NCBI RefSeq assembly: GCF_008831285.2
Contig: NC_045141.1
Location: 11,396,106-11,460,105, forward strand
Direction: 5' to 3'
Length of the DNA: 64,000 bases
From: Nymphaea colorata
Taxonomy: Eukaryota > Streptophyta > Magnoliopsida > Nymphaeales > Nymphaeaceae
Shown: piece by piece, positions 1-11,564 of the stretch
Layout of the letters: each line of letters starts with the position of its first letter
How positions within the stretch are numbered: position 1 is the stretch's first letter
Position numbers and translations under genes: made by a program
Notes under the pieces: model-generated
Told to the model about the DNA's origin: nothing
Databases searched by the model: none
What the model saw: only the letters and a program-made list of their open reading frames with translations

Positions 1-1020
1 ACTGGAAACAATTGCAGAATTAACAATTTCATGAATGTAATGATGTTATTCTATGTTTAGTGATCAATTTATTGACATAGATGACACTCTATTGGAGGGA
101 TATGTTGAAGCGCACATAAAAATCCCCATCTCCGACAGTCCAAAAATGAAAAGAATATCTTGGCGCGCATAACAACAATTTTGGAGTTTGTTTTTTATGT
201 TTCACCTAAGCACATGAAGCTGATCTTCCCCAAAAATGTCTAAAAATTATAATTTGGTAATTGTAAAAATTTTGAAAAATGCAGTTTGCCGCTATCAAAA
301 GTTAAAAAAAAAAAAAACCATTTATTCATGCCATTTGTCGCCCCCACCCCCTTTCAGGTGAAAAAAAATCCTAGCTCTGCCCTTGGATATGAACCTGGAT
401 TTAACTCAAAAGACACTAGTACTGTTGCATGGTCTGAGTTTAGTGATCTGCCTAATTTCCGAATATTGAGGTGCTAGTACAAGGTCCAACTCCAAACTTA
501 ACTGGCTTGTAATAGACAGAACCATTTCCAGGTCGTATAAAGATCTCAAACAAATGTGAATGAATGGGGCATACCTGATGATTGATCCAATTTCAAATCC
601 ATTTTTCAGATTTGAGAAAGAAATTTGGAACCAATTACTTATTGGAAATGGATTCAGTATGCTTATCCATGAATCTAAATCTAAGTTTAAGGACTCCACA
701 GGAGTCTGTTTATCCGTCATGAGGTCTTATGCTTGTCGGGTCCGAGTTCAAATTTGAATCCAATCATATAGAATCCAGTTAAGTCAAATTTGGTAAAGGT
801 GGAATTGTGACCCATATCTGAATCATTGTCATCCTTACTAACCTAGGTTCCTGAACCAGAAATCTTATTGCCTACTAGCAGGTAGCTATCAGACCCTCGT
901 CTACATCGTTAATTCTGATGAAATCAACGTAAAACGCAAATTTTAAATATGAAACCCAAGTTGCTTTTCAAAATTATAAATACCCCTCAAAGAAGGTAAT
1001 TAAGGGTTTCATATAACAAA
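1..1020. other. intergenic, degenerate repeat debris
   Basis: No gene is supported here. A stretch around 303-393 ends in a 'ctagctctgccctt' motif like the termini of the common plant 'gggcggagc' repeats. The segment about 553-837 is rich in 'gaatcc' and 'aaatctaa' words and ends in 'gaatcattgtcatcctta', which resembles the subterminal and terminal sequence of the hAT element at 16417-21487. No partner end or target duplication could be paired with it. Confidence 0.35.
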
Positions 1021-1500
1021 ACTAGGGCTGCACACTAGCCGAGTTGAACCCGAGCTTGGCCAACTCAAGTTCGACTCAGCTTAAACTACTCGAGCTCGAG
1101 TTCAGCTCGAACTCGAGCCGAGCACCTTATAACAAGCTTGAGCTGAACTCGACGTTTAACCCATTTAACTTGTTAGACGTTAACTCGCTTGGCGTTAACT
1201 CGTATAAGCATTTACTCGTGTAAGCGTTAACTCATGTAACTCCTTTAACTCGTGTAACTTGTGAAAATTTGTTTTTACCTTGAAAGTTAAAACCGGTGAA
1301 CCAGTTTTTGTCAGTATTATAGAGTACGGTTTGCGAGTCGAGTCAAATATAAATGAGTCGAGTTCCTGAAACTCGAACTCGACTTGTTTATCATTTCAAG
1401 TATCTTTATAAGTTAGAACTGGGCTAGTTAATAAACGAGTCGAGCACAAGCTAGTTTTTTCGAGCGAGTTCGAGTTGAGCTCGAGTTATTTGAATGGTTT
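1021..1500. repeat. CTCGAG-rich dispersed repeat
   Basis: This block is built from variants of 'gagctcgagttcgagctcg', giving many short overlapping palindromes, and has internal runs of 'gttaactcgtgtaa'. Shorter relatives of the same repeat occur near 3040-3150, 3690-3870, 5640-5780, 6120-6230, 9940-10030 and 34320-34480. It begins with 'tagggctgcacac', which looks like a hAT-type end, but no matching right end was found. Non-coding. Confidence 0.55.
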
Positions 1501-4500
1501 TGTAAATCCCTCAAATAAATAGTTTGACTTTTATATCTGCACCTTAATCTATAGATGTCCTTGAAATACATGGCCGAGATGATTCCTATCGAAGGCTGGC
1601 ACAATTGACATAGGCATTCTCGTTTTTCTTTTGGCCATAATGATCAAACTGGTTTTATGTCGTTGGCCACTCCCATTTCATTACTTCCTCTCCTTTTCTT
1701 CTTATCAACAATTCAATCCAAAAGTCCATCCCCGCATGCCCTCCACCCAAACCATCCTTGGTATGTAAATTGTATACATGTGACATAAATTGGATCCGTT
1801 CTCTTCTAATATTTAAGTTGGAACGAATATGTGAATGGCTACAGTATAGACAATAATATGAATAAAAAAATATTTGTTATGCTACTTCTGAAATTAATCT
1901 TAGGGGTTTTTCACAATAACCTTCATTGGTTTTTCATATTCATGCACAGTCATTCTATATTCAAATATATTAATCAAATGTTCCAATATGCATAACATAG
2001 CTGGTCGGGCAGGTTGGCCAGTAAGGGTTCAATAGTCAATTCGATTTTCACATACACGACAACTCTAAACTATAAATGTAGCAGCGCTACTCTCTAGTTG
2101 AAGCATGTAACCGTAAGATCACTCATCAACTCTACACGCCAGGTAGGAAGAAGAAAGGAGGCTTCAGCCTCTGACCTGAGCGGTGGGGTTCCTTCACGTT
2201 CGTTCGGAAATATATTTATCGTTACAATCATTTTCTTTGGTTATCTTGACTTTGATAAATTAGTTTTAGGATATGTCTTTTTCCTTTGTTCGTATTTAAC
2301 GTGGATCTGAAATCCAGAGTGCGGAGATCCAAGGTTTGTTTAAGCAGTTGGTCCCACAAGGTGTGACTTTTAAATCGGCCAGGGGATCTAATGTACCATT
2401 TAAAGTGAAGCGCCGTTAAATTAATTAGGCAGCATCTGTTTAATTTACACAAAAGACAGACTTACGATCGACACAGGATTAATTTGGACAGAAATAAAAC
2501 TTAAGTATATAAATGATTTTGGAAAGCTAGCACATTAAAAATCATATATGTATATTTTTGGCACAACTAATTGCATATATGTATATTTTTGGCTACTGAA
2601 ATCAAATTGTTTATGGAAATTTATACTTCCTATGCAGGTAGCATACATGTGTCAGGCGGCTTTTCTTAAACAATGTCGGGTGAGCAAGATGAGTATTTCA
2701 TTCTACTGTACCAACAAAAGAGCCAAAACCTCTATCATTTCCTTCATTTTTCAAAGATATTAGATGATTTTTTTGTGTCTCAAATTGATACTCCCACTAT
2801 GCTTCAACTTAAATATTGGTCTTCCCATTCCTTCATTTCTTAAGCAATGATCCCATCCATAAAAAAAGGGTTTTGTACAAGAAATTAAGGAAATAATGTT
2901 GGCAAAAAGAAATCATGGATGTGTGACGTCAAGAAAGTACAGAGAGTTCATTTGGAAGAATCAAAATGAAAAATCTGAATTCAAAAAATAACTCACAAAG
3001 TCAGAACTGTTAATATATATGGAAAAGCCTCTGGCCTAAGCAGGTTTAAGCGTGCACAAAAAGTAGAGTTACCATTGATTTAAACTCGACTCGATTTCAA
3101 CTCAAAAGTAAAAATCAAAGCCCCATGGTTTAGGCTCGAGTAACTTTATATATATATATATATATATAGTACTTGGTAAATAGCCGACCACTAGGCCAGA
3201 AACAAAGTTAGACCAATCAAAACATTGGTTGTTGAAAAACCTTTTTGTATAATCCAATAATATAGACATGATCTTAAGAATGTTTTGAGGAAAATGTGCA
3301 CCAATTAGCTAGTCATTTTCGTTTTCTGAGTTTAACATGCTTCTACAGCAACAAAAAACGAACGGCTGTTATGACTTAAAATTTTTAATAACATAGAAAT
3401 AAATGATTTCTTTAAAAACAAATAGAATTAAGACATATTTTATGTTGAATTAGTATTTATTAACACATCATAATGTTAATATGTTGTTTAAAATATTTTC
3501 TTATAAAAATTTAAGAGGGCTGGTTTCTGTCCCTTACTTAAATGGTATCAATTTTCCTATCTATTTATTTATATATAGAGAGAGAAAAGGGAGGGAGCTG
3601 AAATCCTCGAGCCGTCCATCCCATTTTAAAGCGTTCTCTTACCCCCCTTTTTTCTTTGGAAATTTATAAAAAGGTTATAATGCATCGCGGGCCGATCAAT
3701 TTTAAACAAGCCGAAACGAGGTAGAACAAGGTTAGATGAAGCGAGTTTGAATTCCAGAACCCGGGCTCATCCCAAGTCCTCCAAACTCCAAAACTCGAGT
3801 CCAGACCGAGCTGGCATAGTTGGCTCCGCTCTAACTCAGCTCAACTCGTGAACCCTGTAGGGTTAGCCAAATCGGATCAGTCCCTTTTGATTTCATTCAC
3901 GATTTGACTAGCGGGACATGGCATTGAACTTCAGCCACTTCTCTGTCTTTTCTAAACTAATTTGATTAAAGAAATGCTTATAATAGCAAGCTCCTAACTG
4001 TCCAACTGACACAAGACACAGATGGCTCCGGCATTGGGAACCATACGACACTGCGTTCCACAATTCAAGAACACGTGGAGCAAGGAACGCCCCTACCTTT
4101 GAAAAGTAGAGTTCTAAAGAGGGAAAAGTAAAACATATATCGATGCGTGGACATGGTCCCTGGTGTTGGGTGGAGATGGTTCCCATGATCCTGTTCCTGT
4201 TGTTAGCTGGAGATTTTGAGAACGGTTGGTTGAGTGAGAGATGTAACAATTAAAAAAAATAATTGAAATCTGCATCAAGTTCCGTATGTGTGGGCAGTTG
4301 CCCCCACACAGTCCGACAAAAACGTGTCTATTTTCATATTGGTGCTCCCTCAGCATTTTAAAATTTATTACCAGTGCGACTTAGTGAATCTGATCGGCAG
4401 CATTCAATATTATTATTGTGTTCAATTTAACATAAAGGATATTTAAAAATTCAAGGTAACAAATTTTTAATGGTAAAAAGTCATGAAAATAATGATATAA

Positions 4501-4609
4501 GAAAAGGCGACACTTACGTATGTTAGCTATGTCATATTAGATATCATATCAAAGGTTGACTTTAAATCACTCCTTAAATAAATAAAATAGTGGCCGCTCA
4601 GTGTGTGAC
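1501..4609. other. intergenic, no gene seen
   Basis: AT-rich spacer with a short (TA)n tract near 3148-3169 and fragments of the CTCGAG repeat near 3060-3140 and 3690-3870. The short open frames have no recognisable domain, no splice structure and low-complexity composition. Nothing functional is supported. Confidence 0.5.
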
Positions 4610-4617
4610 ATACTGGG

Positions 4618-4928
4618 TAAGGGTGGGCATTCGGCCCGGCTCGATAGCTGTGTCTCGACCCGTTTAAAAATAAAAAAAAATTAAATCATAAAATAATTTT
4701 TTAAATATAAAATAAATTTATTAATAATAAATATATATTATTAAAACAAATATATATATATATATATATATATTTTTTAAACTTAAACAAGCCAAACTAA
4801 GCCCAGCCCGACCCGACCCCAGAAAATCCTGGCTCAAGCCCAGGCCCAACCGAGCCGAGCCCAGCCGGCCCAATGCTTGAGCCCAGGCCCAACCGAGCCG
4901 AGCCCAGCCGGCCCAATGCCCACCCTTA
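4618..4928. mobile_element. hAT-type MITE (311 bp)
   Basis: The element starts TAAGGGTGGGCAT and ends ATGCCCACCCTTA, a perfect 13-bp terminal inverted repeat. It is flanked by an exact 8-bp direct repeat ATACTGGG (4610-4617 and 4929-4936). An 8-bp target duplication and a TIR of the form TARGGNTGNNCA are hallmarks of hAT elements. The interior is AT-rich on the left and GC-rich on the right, where a ~43-bp unit (CAGGCCCAACCGAGCCGAGC...) is tandemly duplicated at 4841-4919. There is no coding capacity, so it is a non-autonomous element. Two relatives lie at 27939-28435 and 35952-36502. Confidence 0.85.
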
Positions 4929-5043
4929 ATACTGGGTAGCCAATTTAAGGATGACCTGTCTCAACTCTTTAGCTATCTTTTAAAAATTTATATCATTTCA
5001 ATTTTTTCATGTGGATTCAAGAACCAAATAAATAAATAAATAA

Positions 5044-5047
<4 letters not shown>

Positions 5048-5096
<49 letters not shown>
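5048..5096. repeat. (TA)n microsatellite
   Basis: Uninterrupted TA dinucleotide run of about 49 bp, preceded by a short (AAAT)n tract. The poly-YI open frame across it is an artefact. Confidence 0.95.
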
Positions 5097-5098
<2 letters not shown>

Positions 5099-5825
5099 AA
5101 AAAGAGAGAGGATTGGTGAAATCCTTGGGCCATTTAGCCCTCTATCCAATTGCGAACACTTACGCATTCCATTTGACAAGCTGACTAAATGAGAGGTCAG
5201 CTCTATCTAAACCTGGTCAAGGTGATGTTGATTTTTTACAACACTGGGTTAGATTTACAGTTTTACCAAAGGCGCTTGAATCGTCGACTATACTGTCCAT
5301 CCCCGTCGGAAGCTAACCAGCCAACTGCCCACCGGACGATAGCGGCGATAAGAGGGCGTATAATAGCCACAAGCTGGGGATGAGATCCATGGGAATCATC
5401 TTCTCATTGCACACGGCCATTAACTGTCAGATTTACTGCATTTATAAAGATGACATGAACAACCGCGTTGCCTTTCTTTCACAACGCCTGCAACAAATTG
5501 ATGACTCAATTGAATACGTTGGCAAGACATTGAATGGGCGGTAGCAAAGGGACCTTTTAAATGTGCCACCAGCTCAATTCTGCTCCAAAGCTTTGCAAAA
5601 GAAACAATTACAAAGATGCTCTTGGTGGGAATGTACAACCAGTCAAGCCAGCTCAAGCTTGACTCGAACTCGCTCGAATAAGCTCGAGTTCGAGTTAAAA
5701 TTTGAATTATAAACCAATCGAGTTAGAGTTACACAGAGTTTGACTTGTTTAAACTTAACTCAACTCGGCTCGTTGTTTTTCATTTATCCTGCTATGTCTT
5801 TTGACTCTCTCCTTTGTTTTATTTT

Positions 5826-5828
<3 letters not shown>

Positions 5829-5878
<50 letters not shown>
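5829..5878. repeat. (CT)n microsatellite
   Basis: Uninterrupted CT dinucleotide run of about 50 bp. The poly-SL open frame across it is an artefact. Confidence 0.95.
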
Positions 5879-5879
<1 letters not shown>

Positions 5880-6975
5880 TCGTCTTTCTCCCACCTCTCT
5901 TTTTATCGGGCTGCAACAACAAGTTGCAAGTCAGGCAATAGTTTTTTGGTTTTCAACTGAATCGGTGCATAATTGATTTTTTATATGAGAAATGAAATTT
6001 AAGTTGATACTGTTCATATACTCTTTTTTGGTGAACAATTTATGTTTTAGAGAAGAACAGTGGGATAATATTGTTGCAGCTTTTTTTCTCCTATAGCTTG
6101 AAGAAGAGGATGATCATTATCCGTTGATGAGCTTAGACGAGTCAAACTTGAGCTTATCAAGCCAAGCAATATGTGGGTCGAGCTGAGTTCGAGCTGGCTC
6201 AGCTCGGGCATAAGAGGGGTTAAGTCCCTAGATAGCGAGTGTCAAAGATGCCACCGCCCCGATGCCGACAACAAAATTAAGGGTTACCAGCCGCACAACA
6301 AGGGGTCACTATTGCCTTTAGGTAAGCCAGTGAAGGGAAATCCAGTGGCCAAACCACGTTGTGTTTATGCAATTGCCCACACTAGCTCATAAAATTTGCT
6401 TTATTTACACATAAATATTTCTGTAGTTTGCATTTTTTGACATATGAGTACTTATCAAAGTTTAAAATATAAAGTAACAAAACCCTTTAGCTAGAAATTT
6501 CAGACTCCATTACTGGGTTGATGGTTTTTTTTTAACTTTTTTAAAGATAACGTTAGTTTATCATGGTAAATACATACTTTATGCATTTATTTTTATATTT
6601 TTTCATAAAAGACTGTTCTTTGTGAACTTATTTGAAAACTTTAGGCATCTCAAGAACTATGTTTAATGAAAGGTTAAGTGGGCATTTGTAATTGACCCAA
6701 AATTTGGGTGGTTTATTGAATTTTTTTGTAAATAATTTATTTCAAGAAATGAGTCGTATAAAAAGGCAAAAGCGACAGGCTAAATATAGCCTATTATGTG
6801 GTGCTGGTCCAATGCCAGCTCAAAGCAAGCCGAGGCCCATGCAGGATTGTTCTTTGTTCCAACATGGTTTCAACATTGTAGGAGATGTTGTAACCTAAGG
6901 TGCATACGTGCATCTTTGTCCCCAGTTTCTCTCTCAGTTTTGTCTATAGTGTTGGAGTCCATCAATCATATCAAT

Positions 6976-6976
<1 letters not shown>

Positions 6977-7055
<79 letters not shown>
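6977..7055. repeat. (TA)n microsatellite
   Basis: Uninterrupted TA run of about 79 bp. Open in several frames on both strands as poly-YI, which is not coding. Confidence 0.95.
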
Positions 7056-7058
<3 letters not shown>

Positions 7059-9209
7059 AAGTTGCAGACTTCAATCTTGTTTGCGCTTGAACTATTTCAC
7101 TATATATTTTAATTGTCATTTTCAGTTGTAAAAGGGTCCAAGATGTTATAGGCTTAAACTTTTTTTACTATTTTACCTTTTCAGTATAACGAAGTAAAGT
7201 TCGCTTTCAACATTACTTCAAGATCAATTATTAAGTGTTAATAGGTGACTACAGTTTTCAGTATTGAAATGGGAACCGAGTCAAACATTAGGCTTAGAGC
7301 TGATGTAGTTTTGAGGTTCAAAATCGTATTTTCCTGCAAGGTGGCTCCTACTTAAGGGATTTTAGGTTCAAAAATCGTGTGGTCATTGTCATGCTCCAAT
7401 GTGTTATTTTTCAACGACAAGTACGACACTCGAATTGAAAGATGTACTGTAAATTTACCTAAATCTAAAAATAAACTAGAACCTTAGAGACATAATAAGA
7501 GTATGAGATTAAGAATTTTACATCTAAATCTCACTTTCTTTGCTGATCTCCTGTTGGTATTATGATGTGTGTCATCAAAACGAGTGAAGTGCTTGGTAAG
7601 AGAAGGCTAAACCATTTAATGTAATCTTCCGGTGAAATTTATTACAATAATAACACAGACATAGGCCCTGGGAAAGAGAGACTAGCCTCGGAATTTTATG
7701 CTACTGGACAAGTAAAGAGGCCAATTCTCATCAAAGAATCCGTGTTGGTGAAGGCACTTTATGCCGGCGTATTTTGTGGAAAGTCCACCAAGACCACGCT
7801 AGCTGATGGAATCATAAAATGTGATTGGGCCACATGCGGCTTAACTTAGGCATCTGACCACGCTTACTTCAATTTTTCAAAACACGAAGCAGGATAAAAA
7901 AAAAATACAAATCTCTTAGTGTATGAGGCAAAATTATACTATTTTGGTTGAATAGAAGCCGAGTAGTTTTTTCCTTCTTATGGAATATAATCAAACACGG
8001 TGGAGACGCATCCAATTTGAATGATGGCCTTGAGGATACTCGATGAGACCCACCTACTCACTTCTACTCTGATTTGAAGGGAGGGTGCTGGGCATATTGA
8101 ACGCAATTAGCCTAACAACCCTCTGATTTATAAGAGGTGTGAGAGCCTCACCAACTAGTCGGTCCGAGCAATCAAACCCTGTTTTATGTATCCTAATCGC
8201 TCTAATTTTATCATCAGTTCACACATACACCAAGCTCGACCAGTTGGGTTGGGTAGCATGTTATAGTCATATTCTCAGTTCAAATCTTGGAGGGTGCTAT
8301 CTCGATAGTATGGATAAATGTTGAGCTTGGGATTAGGGGAGCCATTATGAAGTCTTATCCCTCTTTTTTTCTCATTCTCCTTGCTCTTCCCCTCTCTCTT
8401 TGTGGCAATGCTCGAAGCGTTGAAGATCCTCTTTTCTCCTTCCATCCCTTTTTTCTTACCTCCAAGTTCTAGGGTTGAGTCGGGATTTGAGTGTGAGGAT
8501 GGTGAACCTTCAGCTCGGTGATACATCCTACCATATAGGACTATATAGGACTTAAGAGAATAACACTCATAAGAATTGAATTGATAATACTCAGTCTGCA
8601 TGCCCGACAGCCTGACTAGCTATGCTAGCTTCTCTCTCTCACTTTGGGAGTGCTGTTAAAACACTACTTACGATCGTTGGTCATAGTGGTAGTTGGCCTT
8701 TGATTGCGACATGCAATGAACGGTCATGAGAGAAATCTCGGCTGACTTGGACTGCCTAAAAGTCATTACTTTCCTTGTTGGAGATTCAACATGAGGCTTC
8801 TGGCTAGTAATTAGAACAGAGCATGGCCTTCTTACAGACTACCAACGGGGCAAGCAAGCAAAACCTCATCCTCATCTTGTGTCATGTCCGTCAAAGCCCA
8901 TAGGGTGACGATGTTCATAGTTAGCAGTATGCTTAGCTCTGCTTGGGGCTTCTATTTGCGATGTGTGAAGTTAGTTTTAATCAACCTAATGACAAAATCA
9001 AGGTAATCAAATTAAGTTTGAGGGCAAAGAGCACATTCTTTTGTTTTTAAAATAAAGGAAGGTGAAGACCTGGCTATTTTGATTTCATTAACTTGAAATG
9101 CTTTGCAAAAATAAGCTTCATTTTTAAAGCAATAACGGAAACACACTCAAGATTGAATTGTTAGCTTAACTAAACCTCATCCTTCTTGGGTTTGTTTCTT
9201 TCTTCATAT

Positions 9210-9680
9210 TTTTGCAACCTTAAGGCCAGTTTAGCAATAATAACAAATTGTTATTGGTTCATGACCTTACTATAAAAATTGAGGTACATGGAACATTGAA
9301 AGTGTTTCATAAATCTGTCTTCATTTTTAGAGTAGGTTTATGAGGCAATAACAGTTTGTTATTATTGACAAACAGCCCCTTGGAAGTCGTTTGACAAACG
9401 AAACACTTTGTGAATGTTTCATGAATATGTCTTAAAAATTGAGGTAGATTTAATTGACACTTATTTCTAGTGTATCATAAATCTGTTTTAAAATTTGGGG
9501 TAGATTTATTGAAAACTCACGTAGTGTTTCAACTATCAAACGACCCTTTAGGAAGGCGTTTGGATAAAGAACAGTTTGTGAATGTCCGATGAATCTGTTC
9601 TAAAAATTAGGAATTGAACATTAAAACTCAATATTTCATAAATTTGTCCTCATCTCGTTGTACACTTACAAACTGTTTGT
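9210..9680. repeat. MITE-like dispersed repeat
   Basis: Repeated phrases of the type 'gtttcataaatctgtcttaaaaattgaggtagattta' occur three to four times, bounded by 'aaggccagtttagcaa' and 'aaacgacccttta' style motifs. A shorter relative with the same wording ('gtgttccataaacttgcccc', 'aaacgcccttaaacggccattt') is at about 34490-34630. This looks like a non-autonomous element family, but I could not define exact ends or a target duplication. Confidence 0.4.
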
Positions 9681-9900
9681 CCAAATCTTCTGGAAACTTA
9701 CATATTCACTCCTTTTAAGAATTCTTAAAAGCATAAATCAACGGCTTCACAAGGACACTATAGTTGTCATTGGGCAACTATAGTCAACTACTGGCACTTT
9801 GAACATCTAAAAGAGAAAGATACCAACGGTTGCCTTAGAATGCTGTTTTTCACTTATAAACCTGCATGAAAGCATTTTCATAGTAGTCCAGAGTTCAAAA

Positions 9901-10518
9901 CGGATTATAACTACCAGGTCTTCACGGATATTTAGTGGAGCTACATCCTAGCTGGGCTTGAACTTGAGACAAGCAGCTCGAGCTGAGCTTGACATCGGCT
10001 ACCCTAGATCGAGCCGATCTTGAGCTCAGTAGCTCTTGGTGGAGGAAAAGCTCCGCCCAAAACGGCGGGTTGGCAGAACACGTGATCATGTGGTCCGTTT
10101 TCTCTGCCTCGACCAAACCGCGCTGCCGCTAAGGACAAAGTAAATCCCATGGAGGAATGACTGGTAAAGGGTTTAATGTAGGAGAAGAAGAAGAAGGTGC
10201 AGTGCAGTTCGAGTGAGTGGCTGCCAAAGGAAAAAGAATGTTAAAAAAAGAAAGGAGGGGAATATGCCGAGAGTTAGGTGCTTGCTTGGCACGTCCTTGT
10301 CCACCTAATAGCGATGATGGCGTCGCTCCTCGGGAACGCGTGGCCGTCCCTCACGCTTGCTCGTCGTGTATAAGTCGGTAAATTTTCTTCCTCTTTGTCT
10401 TCCTCCCAGAAGCACGCGCACACACCCTGACTCTGTGTCAAGGAGGAAGTGGGGAGCGAGAATTGGGCACCTTTGATCTTTTTTATCTTCGCTTGTTTCA
10501 TTTTACTCAGGAAAGGAG
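9901..10518 (+). promoter_or_regulatory. GAPN upstream region and 5' UTR
   Basis: The 600 bp before the GAPN start codon. The distal part (9940-10030) is a CTCGAG/GAGCTC repeat, so the proper promoter is probably the last ~400 bp. A weak TATA-like 'gtataagt' sits near 10368. The proximal 60 bp is a purine/pyrimidine-mixed leader ending 'aggaaaggag' immediately before ATG. No specific response element can be claimed. Confidence 0.35.
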
Positions 10519-11531
10519 ATGGCCGGGCAGGGCGCCTTCTCGGAGATCATCGACGGAGATGTGTTTAAGTATTACGCAGATGGCGAGTGGAAGACGTCTT
10601 CCTCCGGAAAAGCCGTCGCCATTATCAATCCTACCACCAGAAAGACTCATTACAAAGTTCAAGGTGCTCTCTCTATCTCTCTCTCACTCTCTGCTTCTCT
10701 CCATCTTTCTGTGTATGTGTGTGACTGCGAAGTGATGGGAGTATTGGGTTCGATTTTTTTTTTTCTAACTATCGATGACTCCAATATCGAAAATTGTATG
10801 ATCTGCTCGATTTTGGGCAATTGAATTAGAATGGTCTGGTCGGAGCAGTGAATCAACATTGATTCTTTTGAGACAAGCTCTTAAAATTGTCCTCGTCCTT
10901 TGGGGTGGTGGTGAACATTTTTATGGGAAGGGCAGATTTCTTTGCTGAGTTCTTGGAAATCTGATGGAGAAAAAGCATGAAGTAGCCTCCTCCGTTAACG
11001 GAAAAGAGTGCTTTCTTAGAGTGCGGTTTGCCCCTTAGAGAACTTAGACGTCAATTATGATGGGGTTCCCATTCCTGATTCTCAGCATGTACGCGGGAAG
11101 AGGTAAACAAGGTAATGGAGACGTCCAAGACGGCGCAGAAAGCGTGGGCGAAGACGCCGCTCTGGAAGCGGGCAGAGCTCCTTCACAAGGCTGCTGCCAT
11201 CCTTAAGGAGCATAAGAATCCGATCGCCGAGTGTCTAGTTAAGGAGATCGCCAAGCCTGCGAAGGATGCTGTAACTGAGGTCTCTGTTTTCGCAATGGAA
11301 TTGCTCATGGTTTTGAATTTATGCCATTCTCTTGCTGATCTTTTCCTTTTTACTCTTATAGGTTGTGAGATCTGGAGATCTGATATCCTACTGTGCAGAG
11401 GAAGGTGTGAGACTTCTCGGAGAAGGGAAATTCCTCGTCTCAGATAGTTTCCCAGGAAATGAAAGAACTAAATATTGCTTATCTTCCAAGGTGCTTCCCA
11501 GAAGCCCCTGTCTTTGACATTCATGGCAAGC

Positions 11532-11564
<33 letters not shown>

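Larger units (their letters stand above)
4937..9900. other. intergenic, repeats only
   Basis: Nearly 5 kb without a recognisable gene. It contains the microsatellites listed separately, CTCGAG-repeat fragments at 5640-5780 and 6120-6230, and a segment at about 7300-7560 ('ctagaaccttagagacataat', 'ttacatctaaatctcac') with a diverged relative at about 33690-33950. No open frame here shows a domain or splice-supported exon. Confidence 0.45.
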